From NCBI RefSeq assembly GCF_042680125.1, contig NZ_JBHTNY010000012.1: DNA of 64,000 nucleotides, one strand, 5' to 3'. How positions within the stretch are numbered: the stretch's first letter is position 1; every line of letters begins with the position of its first letter. The translations under genes and the position numbers were made by a program. Positions 17,344-25,831 of the stretch are shown in pieces. A model generated the notes under the pieces. The model saw nothing but the letters and a program-made list of their open reading frames with translations, had not been told where the DNA came from and did not search any database. This DNA comes from Robinsoniella peoriensis (lineage in GTDB: Bacteria > Bacillota > Clostridia > Lachnospirales > Lachnospiraceae).

Positions 17344-18855
17344 TTAGACTGCTTTCTGGCTGGTGGCATAATCAAGCAGAACCTCTTGTGTCAAATCTTT
17401 ATTTACTAACTCCCCTGTAACTTTCCCAGCCGCTAGTACCATAATGCGATTGGATACCTGCAGTACCTCCGGGAGATCAGAGGAAATCATGATGATTCCG
17501 ATTCCCTGTTCCGCCAGTTCATTGATCAGCGCATAAATCTGGTTTTTGCTGCCAATGTCTATTCCTCGTGTGGGTTCGTCCATAATCAGAATCTTAGGCT
17601 CGGTAGCCAGCCATTTTGCAATAACAACCTTCTGCTGGTTTCCACCGCTCAAATCCATGGCTCTTTGATTTCCGTCACGGCACTTGATACTCAGGGATTT
17701 GATATATCCATTCATCAAGTCTACCTCTTTGTGTAAATCCAGCCCAATTCTCTTTTTTAATTTATCCAGTATGGTCATACCTACATTGGTATGCAGATCC
17801 ATGTTCAGAATCAGTCCTTCTTCTTTTCTGTCTTCTGTAACAAATCCAATACCGGCTTTTTTAGCGTCTCCTGGAGATTTAATATGTATTTCTTTACCTT
17901 CCATGAAAATTTCACCGGAATCCTTGGGGTCTGCACCGAATAATGCTCTGACAAACTCTGTTCTCCCCGCCCCTGCAAGTCCGGCAATGCCCAAAATCTC
18001 CCCTCTGTGAAGTTTCATGTTTACATTGCTGAATTTCTTTCCTGAAGAAAAATTCCTGACTTCCAGCAAGACTTCTTTGGTTGCACAATTAGCCTGTTCC
18101 GTAACAGTCATGTTCTTGCCAACCATGTTTTCAATAATCACATTTTTCGGAGCATCCTCTATATCTAAAGTTTTAATATATTTTCCATCCCTGTATACCG
18201 ATATCCTGTCACAGATAACCGGCAGTTCTTCCAGTCTGTGGGAGACGTAGATAATACTGATGCCTTTTTCCCGCAGCCCTTTTACAACCTTAAACATATT
18301 TTCAATATCATTATCCGACAAGGAGGCTGTGGGTTCATCCATAATCAGCACCTTTATCTCGTTGGAGAGTGCCTTCGCAATCTCAACCATCTGCTTTTGT
18401 GCCACACTCAATGTCCCAACTACAGCATCCGGCTTGATATTACACTCTAATAAATCTAAAATTTTCTGAGCCTCATCATTTATTTTTTTCCAATCAATTT
18501 GATTCACAGGACCGATTTTCTTTTTTATTAATTTACCCATGTAAATATTTTCCGCCACGGATACGGTATTTATCAAGCTAAATTCCTGATAAACAGCACT
18601 GATGCCTAATGCACGCGCTTCAAATGTGGATTTTACATTGATTTCACTGCCATCCAGATAAAGTTTCCCTTCATCCTTTGAATAAGCGCCTGTAATAATT
18701 TTAATCAATGTGCTTTTCCCTGCCCCGTTTGCACCTACCAGAGCATGCACCTCTCCCTTTCTGAGTTCCAGACCGGCATTCTCTAAAGCGGTGATTCCGC
18801 CGAACTTTTTCGTAACGCCTTCTGCCTTTAATATAATGTCAGACACTTCCTTCAC
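17344..18855 (-). CDS. Sugar ABC transporter ATP-binding protein (RbsA-like, two nucleotide domains)
   Basis: Tandem ATPase (503 residues) of a ribose-type importer. The first domain has Walker A GANGAGKSTLIK (about 39), signature LSVAQKQMVEIAKAL and Walker B VLIMDEPTASLS. The second has a degenerate P-loop GLAGAGRTEFV (about 293), signature LSGGNQQKVVIAKWL and ILIMDEPTRGID. The degenerate second P-loop is usual for RbsA/MglA proteins. It is preceded by a large intergenic inverted repeat that separates it from the binding-protein gene. Confidence 0.92.
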   Translation of the reverse strand: MKEVSDIILKAEGVTKKFGGITALENAGLELRKGEVHALVGANGAGKSTLIKIITGAYSKDEGKLYLDGSEINVKSTFEARALGISAVYQEFSLINTVSVAENIYMGKLIKKKIGPVNQIDWKKINDEAQKILDLLECNIKPDAVVGTLSVAQKQMVEIAKALSNEIKVLIMDEPTASLSDNDIENMFKVVKGLREKGISIIYVSHRLEELPVICDRISVYRDGKYIKTLDIEDAPKNVIIENMVGKNMTVTEQANCATKEVLLEVRNFSSGKKFSNVNMKLHRGEILGIAGLAGAGRTEFVRALFGADPKDSGEIFMEGKEIHIKSPGDAKKAGIGFVTEDRKEEGLILNMDLHTNVGMTILDKLKKRIGLDLHKEVDLMNGYIKSLSIKCRDGNQRAMDLSGGNQQKVVIAKWLATEPKILIMDEPTRGIDIGSKNQIYALINELAEQGIGIIMISSDLPEVLQVSNRIMVLAAGKVTGELVNKDLTQEVLLDYATSQKAV

Positions 18856-18907
18856 CTTCGCCTTCTTTTATTCTGCTTGTTAACCTGCTCCTCATGTTAT
18901 CTCTGAA

Positions 18908-19014
18908 GCGAGTTTGAAAATTGCTTTCATCAAGGTGTGATTCCTCTTTGCGATACATCCATTCCACAAAGCCAGGCATTGCTGATTGATGAAATTAATT
19001 TTCAAACAGGCTCA
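18908..19014 (-). repeat. 107-base inverted repeat between binding-protein and ATPase genes
   Basis: Left arm (about 18909-18934, GCGAGTTTGAAAATTGC...) pairs with right arm (about 18987-19014, ...TTTTCAAACAGGCTC) over more than 20 bases with few mismatches. A smaller inner stem CTTTG/CAAAG is present. Half-copies occur near 16331 and 6463. In the transcript this would fold into a long hairpin directly after the binding-protein gene. It is a candidate REP-like element that protects or partly terminates the mRNA, giving more binding protein than ATPase. The arm match is seen; the role is inferred. Confidence 0.55.
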
Positions 19015-19027
19015 TGACAGTCTATTC

Positions 19028-20107
19028 TTATTTTACTAAATCCTTATGTTCATCAATATACGTCTGGATTTCATCTGCATTGTCTTTGGTATACGTTTTC
19101 AAAGGCACCAGTGTCTCTTTGTCTATAGTCTCACCCTTTGCCGCTTTTACTGCATTTTCAACCGCTTTATATCCAATATCGTAAGGCATCTGTGTTGTGA
19201 CTGCCTGTAATTTCACAGCTTCACTTTGCATATCTTTTGCAAGATCAACACTCATGTCTGTTCCCATTACAACTACTTCTGCATTTCCTGCGTTCTGGAG
19301 CGCTGCCACGCATCCCAAGAGTGAAGTCTGGTTCCATGCCCAGATTAACTGCACATCCGGATTTGCGGTTAAGATCTGTTCTGTAATATCAAGACCTTCT
19401 TCCTGAAGTTCTGCATCCTGTTCTGCAACTACCTCCAGGCCTGCTGCATCTTTGATAGCATCCTTGAAACCTTTACATCGCTCAACACCAACTTCATAAC
19501 TGCTGTTTCCGATGATTGCCATCTTACATCCATCCGGGAATTTTTTCTCGACATATTCCTTTACATACTCTCCTGTTTTTCCGCCCAGATCATAATTGGA
19601 AACCCCTACAAACCCTTCCGTATCTGTATTTACCGTAGTGTTCCAGTTTACTATCGGAATGGAAGCATCCTTAGCACTTTCAACCGCTGCAACTGATGCA
19701 TCTACGGAAAGCGGTGAGATCACCAGTGCGTCTACCTGCTGTGCCACATAAGTTGCCACATTATCGGATTCTTTGGAAACTTCATTGTCGGAACTTACGA
19801 TACTGAATTTAACGCCAAGATCTTTTGCTGCTGCTTCCTGACCTGCGATAACTTCCGCAAACCATTCACCAGATGTATTCATAATAACAGAACCAATGGT
19901 CAGATCACCGTTTGCAGCTGTTTCTCCTCCGGCTTCGCCTGCACCTTCTGTGCCAGCTGCAGTATCTCCTGCCGCTTCTGTGGATGCTGCCTGACTTGAA
20001 CCGGTAGCTGCTGCCTCTGTTGTACTCTTTTCCGATGCTCCACATCCTGCCAGCATTCCTGCTACCATTGCTGCACAAATTAATCCGCTTAAAAATTTCT
20101 TCTTCAT
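19028..20107 (-). CDS. Sugar ABC transporter substrate-binding lipoprotein (RbsB-like)
   Basis: Lipoprotein (359 residues) with lipobox GMLAGC at about 17-22. A low-complexity Ala/Glu/Thr/Gly linker (to about 68) leads to a Peripla_BP_4 type domain (GSVIMNTSGEWFAEVIAGQE onward). It captures the sugar outside the membrane and hands it to the permease. It precedes ATPase, permease, URO-D-like and mutarotase genes on the same strand, so it leads the transport operon. It differs clearly from the second binding lipoprotein upstream. Ligand unknown. Confidence 0.9.
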   Translation of the reverse strand: MKKKFLSGLICAAMVAGMLAGCGASEKSTTEAAATGSSQAASTEAAGDTAAGTEGAGEAGGETAANGDLTIGSVIMNTSGEWFAEVIAGQEAAAKDLGVKFSIVSSDNEVSKESDNVATYVAQQVDALVISPLSVDASVAAVESAKDASIPIVNWNTTVNTDTEGFVGVSNYDLGGKTGEYVKEYVEKKFPDGCKMAIIGNSSYEVGVERCKGFKDAIKDAAGLEVVAEQDAELQEEGLDITEQILTANPDVQLIWAWNQTSLLGCVAALQNAGNAEVVVMGTDMSVDLAKDMQSEAVKLQAVTTQMPYDIGYKAVENAVKAAKGETIDKETLVPLKTYTKDNADEIQTYIDEHKDLVK

Positions 20108-20154
20108 TTGATATCCTCCAATTTGTTGTTTTGCTGTTTGCTACACTCATAATA

Positions 20155-20200
20155 TAAAACAATCCCACGAAAAAATTAATTCAATTTTTTCATGGGATTG
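20155..20200 (-). terminator. Terminator between sensor operon and transport operon
   Basis: An 18-bp stem with one mismatch (20160-20177 with 20183-20200; CAATCCCA.. / ..TGGGATTG) and a five-base loop is followed on the minus strand by TTTTATATT. It ends the response-regulator/kinase/binding-protein operon. It lies only about 50 bases before the next start, so readthrough could also feed the transporter genes. Confidence 0.75.
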
Positions 20201-20235
20201 GTCGAAATTTTCACATATGGTTTATTTTTTTATTT

Positions 20236-21315
20236 CTAATTGGATGATTCCAGGTCTTCTCCATCCATAGGATCCTGATAACTTCCGATATTTTCTTTTG
20301 TGATTGTCTGGATCGGATCTTTATACCACGGCCTTAATTCTTCTCCGTTTGCTATATCAATGGCACAGTAAATACTATATGCGCCTTCATATACCGGAGG
20401 CTGTGTTATTAGACCATAGATTTTTCCATCTTTCACCGCCTGCAGATATTCCTGGTCTTCCCCTACTCCAATCAGGACGACATCAGTTTTATCAATGGAT
20501 TCAAGCGCCGCCCGGGCTCCTAATGCCATATTGCTGTCGTGGCAGAAGATTCCTTTTATATCAGGATTTTTTCGCATTAAATCAATAGTTACCAGCATTG
20601 CTTTCTCCCGGTTCCAGCTGCCGTTTCCAATGCCGATGATTTCAAACTGGGGGTGGGAATTCATCTGCTCCACAAATGTCTGGGTTCTGTATACCTGGGG
20701 ATCGCTTCCCGGCGCTCCTTCAATAATTGCTATTTTTCCGCCATCTTCAAGAGCGGTAACCATCAGGTCTGCTGCCAGGGCTGCTTCTTCCGAGCTGCTG
20801 GCTCCAATGTAAGTACTGATATATTCCGAGGACATTGCATCCACTTTCATATTCAGATTAATTACGGGTATTTCCTCAGCTTTAGCCTTTTTGAGTGAAG
20901 TAAGCATTGATTTTGCATTTACGGGACAAAGTATAATTACGTCTACCTTCTGGTGGATAAACTCATCCATTTGTTCCGTCTGTATTTGTTCATTCCACTT
21001 TGCATACCGGATATCCAGCGAGGCACCTTTTTGATCTGCAACACGGATCATAGCCTTGCTGACTGTCTTTAAATAGGCAGAATCTTCTGATGCAAGAGTG
21101 GCTCCTATCACTATTTTTGACTTCTCAGATAACTGTTTCTCGGTGTCAGGATCAATATCCGTACCGGTACCTGCCCCCTCTGTTATGCCAAGCTTTCGTG
21201 TTTCGCTTTCCATTTGGGAGGAACTGCTTTCAATCTCCGCATTTTGATTAAAACTGCTGCATCCGGTAATTAAGAATAACAGGCAGATTACAAGGGATAT
21301 GATAAGTTTTTTCAT
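20236..21315 (-). CDS. Second sugar-binding lipoprotein, likely co-sensor of the adjacent kinase
   Basis: Lipoprotein (359 residues) with lipobox FLITGC at about 15-20 and a Peripla_BP_4 sugar-binding domain (KIVIGATLASEDSAYLKT onward, LILCPVNAKSM, GVGEDQEYLQAVKDGKIYGLITQPP). It is not followed by transporter genes. Instead it is the last gene of an operon with a YesM-like kinase (15-base gap) and an AraC-type regulator. This matches known clostridial three-component systems, such as XylFII-LytS-YesN, where the binding protein presents the sugar to the kinase. Function inferred from context. Confidence 0.85.
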   Translation of the reverse strand: MKKLIISLVICLLFLITGCSSFNQNAEIESSSSQMESETRKLGITEGAGTGTDIDPDTEKQLSEKSKIVIGATLASEDSAYLKTVSKAMIRVADQKGASLDIRYAKWNEQIQTEQMDEFIHQKVDVIILCPVNAKSMLTSLKKAKAEEIPVINLNMKVDAMSSEYISTYIGASSSEEAALAADLMVTALEDGGKIAIIEGAPGSDPQVYRTQTFVEQMNSHPQFEIIGIGNGSWNREKAMLVTIDLMRKNPDIKGIFCHDSNMALGARAALESIDKTDVVLIGVGEDQEYLQAVKDGKIYGLITQPPVYEGAYSIYCAIDIANGEELRPWYKDPIQTITKENIGSYQDPMDGEDLESSN

Positions 21316-21330
21316 TTTCTCTGCCTCCTT

Positions 21331-23130
21331 TTAGCCAATGGTTTCTTCTATAACAGGCAATACCAGTTCCGCAGTTGTTCCTTCTCCAAGGACGCTGGTA
21401 TAGCGCAGCCCATACTCTTTCCCAAAATAGAGCTGTATACGCTCATTTACGTTTTTTACTCCTATACCGGATCCGCTGCTGTTTTCAAATTTGGAATCTT
21501 TCGTCAGTATGGCCCGGCAGGTTTCTTCGTTCATCCCATTTCCATCGTCCTGTATGCGGATACAGAGCTTTTCTTTCTCCCGATAAGCCAGAATATCAAT
21601 CCTGCCTTTTCCTCTTTTTTTCTTAATTCCATGATATATACTGTTCTCTACAATAGGCTGCACAATTAACTTAATGGTTTTGCAATACCTGACCTCATCT
21701 TTTATTTCTATATGATAGGCAAATTTATCCGTATACCGCATACTCTGGATGACCAGATAATTGCGCACATGTTCCATTTCATCTTCTATCCGGATAAATT
21801 CATTTCCTTTATTTAATGAGATGCGGAATAACTTCGCCAGCGCTTCCGTCATAGGAACTACATCCGAATTCTTTGCCTCTGCCATCCATATAATAGAATC
21901 CAGTGTATTGTAAAGAAAATGAGGATTGATCTGCGCCTGTAATGCCTGGAGTTCGTATTTGCGCTTCTCCTCCTGTTCATTTACAACCTCACCCATGAGA
22001 TTTTCAATACGGTCAAGCATCTTGTTAAAGCTTTTGGATAATGCACCTGTTTCGTTGTGATTCAGAACCTCAGCCCGCTCACTTAAATGTCCTTCATCCG
22101 CCAGATCAATATGCCCTTTTAATCGAAGAATTGGATTTACTACTCCTTTAAGAATTCTGCTGAGTGCAACGCCCAGAATCACCATAACCAGCACAATTGC
22201 GGCAATAACGATTCCAAGGGTATCGTACATGGACTCTTTCAGCTTTCCGGTTGACGTAATGGAAAGCACTTTCCAGTCCGCCTTCTCGAAAGTGGCTGCA
22301 ACCACCTGATATTCTTCCTGATCAATACGGGCAATAAAGTTGTCCTTTGCCGAGCTGTTCAGCTTTTCAAGCAGCTGGGGTGTAACCTTGTCATAATTCA
22401 TAGGATATACAATCTGTCCCTGATCATTTAAAATACACAGCGCTCCTTCACCATTTGCATAGAAGGATTCAAATATTTCGGCGATTTTATTCAGATTTAA
22501 ATCGATCAGAATCACTCCTAAAAAACTGCCGTCTTCGTAACTGCTGATTCTCCTGCTCAAAGAAATCGTCTGTTCCGTATTGTCTTTCAGAAATTCATGC
22601 CGCATAGGCCCAGTAATTACAGAAGTATTAGGTGTCTCTATTGCTTTCTGGTACCAGGGATAAGAATCATAATCCTGTACCACAGACCAAAATTCATAAA
22701 TGCTCTTATGTAACAGGAGACTCTTTTTTCCAAAAATCATAAGAGACGTCACATCGGTTCGGCTGTTCAGGGAAGAGTTAAATACCTTGGAACTCATTTC
22801 GTAATCCTGCATACTCTTGGCATTGGTCAGATTGCTGTACCCCTCAGCATTGTCTTTTTCTGCAATCAGATAATTCTGAAGATAATAGTTATAGTTAGCC
22901 TCATTTGCTATGGATGCTATTTCATCAAAATAATTTTCCAGACGTTTGTTGGCATTTTGAAGCAGCTGCCTGGAATAAGTCACATTATCCGACTCAATTT
23001 TCTTTGTAAATATAAACAAAAACATCCCTATGAAAATCAGCATAAAGAAGATCACGACTACAAAAACCTGCAGTAATGTTTTATTCTTTATCCCCATGTA
23101 ATCATAGCGATGTTTTATTTTCTTAATCAT
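21331..23130 (-). CDS. YesM-like sensor histidine kinase
   Basis: Membrane kinase (599 residues from this start). A first transmembrane span lies near the N-terminus (TLLQVFVVVIFFMLIFIGMF). It is followed by a large extracytoplasmic Cache-like sensor region, a second span near 310 (GIVIAAIVLVMVILGVALS) and HAMP. The His_kinase motif is QAQINPHFLYNTLDSIIWMA. The ATPase domain has VENSIYHGIKKK, DDGNGMN and GIGVKNVNERI. All kinase motifs look intact. The open frame begins at 23175, but AGGAG before ATG 23130 supports the shorter start. It partners with the response regulator upstream and possibly the sugar lipoprotein downstream. Confidence 0.88.
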   Translation of the reverse strand: MIKKIKHRYDYMGIKNKTLLQVFVVVIFFMLIFIGMFLFIFTKKIESDNVTYSRQLLQNANKRLENYFDEIASIANEANYNYYLQNYLIAEKDNAEGYSNLTNAKSMQDYEMSSKVFNSSLNSRTDVTSLMIFGKKSLLLHKSIYEFWSVVQDYDSYPWYQKAIETPNTSVITGPMRHEFLKDNTEQTISLSRRISSYEDGSFLGVILIDLNLNKIAEIFESFYANGEGALCILNDQGQIVYPMNYDKVTPQLLEKLNSSAKDNFIARIDQEEYQVVAATFEKADWKVLSITSTGKLKESMYDTLGIVIAAIVLVMVILGVALSRILKGVVNPILRLKGHIDLADEGHLSERAEVLNHNETGALSKSFNKMLDRIENLMGEVVNEQEEKRKYELQALQAQINPHFLYNTLDSIIWMAEAKNSDVVPMTEALAKLFRISLNKGNEFIRIEDEMEHVRNYLVIQSMRYTDKFAYHIEIKDEVRYCKTIKLIVQPIVENSIYHGIKKKRGKGRIDILAYREKEKLCIRIQDDGNGMNEETCRAILTKDSKFENSSGSGIGVKNVNERIQLYFGKEYGLRYTSVLGEGTTAELVLPVIEETIG

Positions 23131-23199
23131 TGTTGTTTTCTCCTGCAAGACACATGCCTCCTGGAATATTTGCAATTCAGCTGTTAGAATTATCAGATT

Positions 23200-24795
23200 T
23201 TACCTGTGTTTACTCCGAAAATCAGAGGGCGACATACCGCAATACTTTTTAAAAGATACACTAAAATAATGTGGATTGGAAAATCCGGTCTCATAAGCAA
23301 TCTCATACGTCTTTTTATCGGTATTGCGAATCAGTTCCATTGCTTTTTCCATGCGGATATTGGTAAGGTACTCCACAAAATTTATCTTTGCTTCTTTTTT
23401 GAACAGCCCGCTTAGATATCCGGTACTGACAGATACGTGTTCCGCAACAGTGCTGAGGGATAATTCCTCTTCCCCATAATGGCTGCCAATATAATCTTTG
23501 GCATTTTGGATAATCATCTGACCGCTGTTGGACTGGAGCTGCTGCAGTTCCCGGGATACTTTAATGGAAAAAGACAGCAGTTTTTTTAGAATCTCTTCGG
23601 AAGATGACATGTCCTCGAGCTCATTGTAAAGAGCAAAGCCTTCTCCCCACACATCCTTGGAGACCTGCCGTACACCGGACAATTCTTTTAAAAGGGATGT
23701 TATCATCTCTATAAATACCATTTTTATATTGGAACTGGAGAGATTTTTTGAACAAAGCAGGTCATCATAAATTCCCGCCATAGATTTCTCTATATCTTCC
23801 TTTTGTAAAAATTTAATGCTGTAGATCAAATCCTTAATTCCCTCAAAAGGATAAAAAAAAGCCTTCTCGATGTAATCAAGATCGCTGATATCATACACCT
23901 TGTTGGCGCCCAGTGAATATTTACAATCCAGTGCCGTACTGGCTTCGTGGTAAGAGTGGTACAGATCTTTTAGTTTCCTTACCTCTGACCCCAGCGCACA
24001 AGTGGTATTCACCTTCAGAACAGCAGTTACGGCCTTTTGAATAACCTGAAGCGTACTGTATGCAATAAAATGTCCGTCATCTCCAAAAGAATCCAGGTTA
24101 AATACAATGATAACCTTATTGTTATTATCATCAAAAATACAATGCTGACTGCCGATACAGTCCTGGGTAATATTCTTTTCTGTAAATACGAATAACTCAA
24201 TATCGGAATTCTCTGCTTTTGTCAGATCTGCCTCAACAATTCCTACCATGTATTGCTGGGAATCAAGCGGAATCTCAAGAGACCTGATACGGTCTTCTAA
24301 ATGATCCGACTGTCCATATTGGGTACAGACCATGGTATACAAAAATTTTTCCTGAAGAGCAGGCATACTTTGATGAATCTGTAATTTCATTTTTGCTATA
24401 TACTGCTTTTGGGATGCCTCAATGTTCAGCTTTTTACAGATTTCTTTCATTTTTGAATAAAGCGTGGATGCCCCAACCGGCTTTAATATATAATTTTTCA
24501 CTCCCAGATCTACCGATTGTTTGGCATATTCAAAATCTTCATGCCCGGTCAATACTACTACGTGTATATCTGGAAATTCTTCACTTAATGCCTTCGACAA
24601 TTCCAATCCGTCCATAAAAGGCATGACAATATCCGTAAGCACCAGATGTATCTGATGCTTACGGCATATTTCAAGGGCTTCCAGGCCATCCTCCGCCTGG
24701 TAAATAGTTGTAAATCCAATAGAATCCCAGTCTATAATCGTACTTATTGCATTTCTCACCAGCGGTTCATCATCTACGATTAATAATGTATACAT
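23200..24795 (-). CDS. YesN-like response regulator with AraC-type DNA-binding domain
   Basis: Cytoplasmic transcription regulator (531 residues). An N-terminal REC domain has the phospho-acceptor Asp in LVLTDIVMPFMDG (about residue 55) and IVDDEPLV at the start. A long middle region of the YesN type follows, then a C-terminal AraC/HTH_18 domain (ending ETGFSNPHYFSVSFKKYCGMSPSDFR). It is first in the operon with the kinase and sugar lipoprotein. The expected targets are the neighbouring sugar ABC operon and possibly itself. AraC-type regulators usually bind direct repeats near -35; none was assigned here. Confidence 0.88.
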   Translation of the reverse strand: MYTLLIVDDEPLVRNAISTIIDWDSIGFTTIYQAEDGLEALEICRKHQIHLVLTDIVMPFMDGLELSKALSEEFPDIHVVVLTGHEDFEYAKQSVDLGVKNYILKPVGASTLYSKMKEICKKLNIEASQKQYIAKMKLQIHQSMPALQEKFLYTMVCTQYGQSDHLEDRIRSLEIPLDSQQYMVGIVEADLTKAENSDIELFVFTEKNITQDCIGSQHCIFDDNNNKVIIVFNLDSFGDDGHFIAYSTLQVIQKAVTAVLKVNTTCALGSEVRKLKDLYHSYHEASTALDCKYSLGANKVYDISDLDYIEKAFFYPFEGIKDLIYSIKFLQKEDIEKSMAGIYDDLLCSKNLSSSNIKMVFIEMITSLLKELSGVRQVSKDVWGEGFALYNELEDMSSSEEILKKLLSFSIKVSRELQQLQSNSGQMIIQNAKDYIGSHYGEEELSLSTVAEHVSVSTGYLSGLFKKEAKINFVEYLTNIRMEKAMELIRNTDKKTYEIAYETGFSNPHYFSVSFKKYCGMSPSDFRSKHR

Positions 24796-24816
24796 ACTAT
24801 ACGCCTCAAATTCTGT

Positions 24817-25497
24817 TTATTTCTGCACCAAATCCTCTGCTGCCACGTCTTCTATCTGTCCGTCCGGGTATTCCACTGCTTCCGGTGTTTCTTCCGTCGA
24901 TCCGTCCGGATATTCCACTGCTTCCGGTGTTTCTTTCGTCGATCCGTCCGGGTCTTCCATTGCTTCCGGTGTTTCTTCCGTCGATCCGTCTGGGTCTTCC
25001 ATTGCTTCCGGCACTTCTTCCGTCTGTTCACTCAGGTCTTCTATCTCCCCTGGGGTTTCGGCTGCTTCTGTATTTTCCTGGGCTTCCACTTCATTCTGAA
25101 GATTTACACCGGTAAATTCATCACGGAATTTCTTCTTCAAACTGATACTCAGAACATAAATTACTGCCCCAACCAGTCCCACGCTGCCGGCATTGCCAAT
25201 ATTAAAAATAAAAAAAGCGATACCTGCATATCCTACAAGATCCGTTCCTGCATATTTATAATATGCTCTCTTCCGGTCTTCGGAAATCCCATCCAGCTCA
25301 TGTAACAGCCTTGGCTCTACCACATCCAGCAGAACCCAGTAAATAACCAGAAAAATAGCAATTGCTCCATAAAATACGATCTGGGATACTTGCTTGCTAA
25401 ATCCTACGTAGAGTAAAAATGCTACCATCGCAAGCAGCAGGACGATAGAAGCGATCGTAATTTTCTTCCTTATTTTTCTTCTTTCTTCTTTTTGCAT
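24817..25497 (-). CDS. Membrane protein with acidic 14-residue tail repeats, unknown function
   Basis: 226-residue protein I do not recognise. Residues about 13-130 hold four or so hydrophobic segments, starting IASIVLLLAMVAFLLYVGF and ending VGAVIYVLSISLKKKF. The C-terminal 80 residues are hydrophilic and acidic with about four copies of a 14-residue unit (PEAMEDPDGSTEET type). The DNA of the tail is a 42-base tandem repeat (24861-25028). Copy number changes would keep the frame. The gene stands alone and no family can be assigned. Confidence 0.7.
   Translation of the reverse strand: MQKEERRKIRKKITIASIVLLLAMVAFLLYVGFSKQVSQIVFYGAIAIFLVIYWVLLDVVEPRLLHELDGISEDRKRAYYKYAGTDLVGYAGIAFFIFNIGNAGSVGLVGAVIYVLSISLKKKFRDEFTGVNLQNEVEAQENTEAAETPGEIEDLSEQTEEVPEAMEDPDGSTEETPEAMEDPDGSTKETPEAVEYPDGSTEETPEAVEYPDGQIEDVAAEDLVQK
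24861..25028 (-). repeat. Four 42-base tandem repeats within a coding region
   Basis: Units begin at 24861, 24903, 24945 and 24987. The first three are nearly identical (CGTCCGG-TATTCCACTGC type on the plus strand) and the fourth is degenerate. They encode the acidic 14-residue repeats of the membrane protein. Confidence 0.85.
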
Positions 25498-25603
25498 GAT
25501 TCTTCTCCTTTTTATAACATATAGAGAATATTATACATGATGTAGGAAGAAAAATATAGGACTTTTACAAAAAAGTCTGAGAAACAAAAAACATATATAA
25601 ATC

Positions 25604-25640
25604 AAAAAGAAATCCGTCAGGAAGAACCGGATTTCTTTTT
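25604..25640 (-). terminator. Terminator after the DUF4250 gene
   Basis: On the minus strand AAGAAATCCG and CGGATTTCTT form a stem around an 11-base loop, followed by TTTTTG. It lies 9 bases beyond the DUF4250 stop codon. Confidence 0.8.
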
Positions 25641-25648
25641 ATAACTTT

Positions 25649-25822
25649 TTAAGCAAACTGATTCAAGTCGGCATCGTAATAGTAATCGATGTTTTCTAAT
25701 TTTTTGATCAGTTCTTCTTCTTTTATGCTCAGGCTCTTACACATTTCTTCCAGAGACGGATAAAAGTCTCTTAGTTGTGTATTCACGTAGCTTAATAGTA
25801 TAAATGGGTCATTTGGAATCAT
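25649..25822 (-). CDS. DUF4250 domain-containing small protein
   Basis: A 57-residue open frame too short for usual gene lists: it starts MIPNDPFILLSYVNTQLRD and ends YYDADLNQFA. This matches the DUF4250 family, small proteins common in Lachnospiraceae and other Clostridia, with no known biochemical role. An AGAGGT ribosome site precedes the ATG. The gene follows clpB by only nine bases and is followed by a strong terminator, so it is probably co-transcribed as the distal gene of the clpB message. Recognition of the family is from memory of its conserved N-terminus. Confidence 0.85.
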   Translation of the reverse strand: MIPNDPFILLSYVNTQLRDFYPSLEEMCKSLSIKEEELIKKLENIDYYYDADLNQFA

Positions 25823-25831
25823 TTCGTACCT

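Noticed and set aside
24861..25028. CRISPR array
   Set aside because: The repeats are directly adjacent without unique spacers and lie in frame within a coding region.
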